This document shows positions 30,983 to 32,121 of a stretch of 32,121 bases of DNA, piece after piece; positions within the stretch are counted from its first letter, which is position 1; every line of letters begins with the position of its first letter. The stretch covers positions 1-32,121 of the forward strand of contig JARLJC010000105.1 of the NCBI GenBank assembly GCA_031291435.1. Direction: 5' to 3'. Made by a program: the position numbers and the translations under genes. Source of the stretch: Alphaproteobacteria bacterium (GTDB lineage Bacteria > Pseudomonadota > Alphaproteobacteria > UBA9219). The notes under the pieces were generated by a model. That model was not told where the DNA came from. It saw nothing but the letters and a program-made list of their open reading frames with translations, and made no database searches.

Positions 30983-32121
30983 CTACCAGTTGCGGAAACG
31001 TTTGGGCGGGTCGTAGAGACCGCCGGAAGCGCGCACGAGGTCTTTGACGGAGCGCGCGGCGAGGAGATCGCGGGTGGCGTGTCGCTTGTCGATGCCCAGG
31101 TCTTCGGGGCGGCGAATGATTCCACGGTCGCGCAGGTTTTCGACCATTGCCTTGTCGCGGCCGAGGCCCACGGGCGTATAGCCGGCGACGCCGCGAATCG
31201 CCTGCTCGCGCTCCTCATCCGTGCGGCAAAGCAGCAGGTTGGCGATGCCTTCCTCGGTCAGGATATGGCTGACGTCCTCGCCGTAGATCATCACCGGCGG
31301 CAGGTCCATGTTCGCCGTCTCGGCCAATTCCCAAGCGTCGAGCTTTTCGACGAAAGCCGGCTGCATATGTTCGCGGAACGTCTCGACCATCTGCACGACC
31401 AGTTTCTGGCCGCGCGGGATGAGGTTGCGACCTTGCCGCGCCTCGCGGCCGGCCTTGAGCCAGGCGGGGCTGGAATGGCGGCGGCCGCGCGCGTCGGAGC
31501 CCATGTTCGGCGCGCCGCCGAAACCGGCGATGCGGCCAAGCGTCGCCGTCGAGGAATTGCCGGCGAGATCGACCTGCAGCGTCGAGCCGATGAACATATC
31601 GCAGGCGTAATGGCCGGCCGCCTGGCACATGGCGCGGTTGGAGCGCATCGAGCCATCGGCTCCCGTGAAGAAAATATCCGGTCGGGCGCGGATATAGGCC
31701 TCCATGCCAAGCTCGGAGCCGAACGAATGCACGCTCTCGACAAAGCCGGCCTCGATGGCCGGGATCAGCGCCGGGTGCGGATTCAGCGCCCAATGCTGGC
31801 AGATCTTGCCTTTCAGCCCGAGCGATTCCGCATAGGTCGGCAAAATCAGTTCAATCGCCGCCGTGTCGAAGCCGATGCCGTGGTTCAGGCGGTTCACGCC
31901 ATATTCGGCGTAGATGCCCTTGATCGCCATCATGGCCATCAGCACCTGGATCTCGGAAATCTGCGCGGGGTCGCGGGTGAACAAAGGCTCGATGAAATGC
32001 GGCTTCGGGCTTTGCACGATAAAGTCCACCCAGCCGCCGGGAATGTCGACGCGCGGAAGTGTGTCGACGATTTCGTTGACCTGGGCGACGACGATGCCGC
32101 TCTTGAAAGCGGTCGCCTCGA
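30983..32121 (-). CDS. mdcA: Malonate decarboxylase alpha subunit (5' end beyond window)
   Basis: The C-terminal 378 residues are visible; the family is about 550 aa, so roughly the first third is missing. The frame stays open to the window edge, with IVVAQVNEIVDTLPRVDIPG preceding the GTG near 32029, so that GTG is internal and not a start. Family blocks include YGVNRLNHGIGFDTAAIELI, GKICQHWALNPHPALIPAIE, GAPNMGSDARGRRHSSPAWL and the end YDPPKRFRNW. MdcA is the acetyl-S-ACP:malonate ACP transferase: it exchanges acetate for malonate on the MdcC arm and releases acetate. The family resembles CoA transferases (CitF type). Any promoter, regulator or transporter would lie beyond the window edge. 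Confidence 0.93.
   Translation of the reverse strand, partial: EATAFKSGIVVAQVNEIVDTLPRVDIPGGWVDFIVQSPKPHFIEPLFTRDPAQISEIQVLMAMMAIKGIYAEYGVNRLNHGIGFDTAAIELILPTYAESLGLKGKICQHWALNPHPALIPAIEAGFVESVHSFGSELGMEAYIRARPDIFFTGADGSMRSNRAMCQAAGHYACDMFIGSTLQVDLAGNSSTATLGRIAGFGGAPNMGSDARGRRHSSPAWLKAGREARQGRNLIPRGQKLVVQMVETFREHMQPAFVEKLDAWELAETANMDLPPVMIYGEDVSHILTEEGIANLLLCRTDEEREQAIRGVAGYTPVGLGRDKAMVENLRDRGIIRRPEDLGIDKRHATRDLLAARSVKDLVRASGGLYDPPKRFRNW

Overview
The window looks like chromosomal DNA of a GC-rich alphaproteobacterium. A member of the Hyphomicrobiales (Beijerinckiaceae or Methylocystaceae type) is my best guess, from codon usage, the style of the envelope proteins and a SorAB sulfite dehydrogenase. 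No rRNA or other marker gene is present, so this placement is weak. I see no tRNA, rRNA, insertion sequence or CRISPR array, and no stretch longer than about 300 bases lacks a gene.

Region 1 (1-20721, all on the minus strand) is an exopolysaccharide or capsule locus of the Wzx/Wzy type. Read in the direction of transcription it encodes: an initiating undecaprenyl-phosphate sugar transferase; a DUF1190 (YgiB-like) secreted protein; a 73-aa protein behind a near-consensus promoter; a short Wza/GumB-type export lipoprotein; an outer-membrane beta-barrel; a secreted Gly-rich-tailed protein; a NusG-family antitermination paralog; a Wzy/WaaL-type polymerase; a Wzc/GumC-type tyrosine autokinase; a membrane-anchored unknown; UDP-HexNAc dehydrogenase and 4-epimerase (WbpO/WbpP, TviB/TviC type); a GNAT acyltransferase; a WxcM-like LbH/ketoisomerase fusion; a DegT-type aminotransferase; an LbH acyltransferase; a Wzx flippase; a glycosyltransferase; a polysaccharide deacetylase; and a formyltransferase-GT4 fusion that runs off the window. 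The predicted sugars are a HexNAc uronate and a dTDP-3-amino-3,6-dideoxyhexose, possibly N-formylated or N-acylated. Many junctions overlap (ATGA, TGATG), so much of the locus is translationally coupled.

The most striking signal lies between the NusG paralog and the polymerase gene. The transcribed strand there carries GGCGGTAGCATG, a full match to the ops consensus (GGCGGTAGNNTG) that recruits RfaH in enterobacteria. Three inverted repeats cluster around it. This suggests a self-contained RfaH/ops-like antitermination module in an alphaproteobacterium.

Region 2 (20828-26640) holds unrelated genes: a PPP-family phosphatase divergent from the initiating transferase, a small protein with a cysteine-rich core whose N-terminus is unclear, the sorAB pair (minus strand), and a plus-strand pair made of a TPR/Sel1-type membrane protein with a 7 x 10-residue repeat and a TAXI-type solute-binding protein.

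Region 3 (26653-32121, minus strand) is a biotin-independent malonate decarboxylase operon in the order mdcA-C-D-E-G-B-H, with mdcA cut by the window edge. It encodes all core subunits plus the prosthetic-group synthesis, attachment and malonyl-loading enzymes, but no transporter or regulator inside the window.
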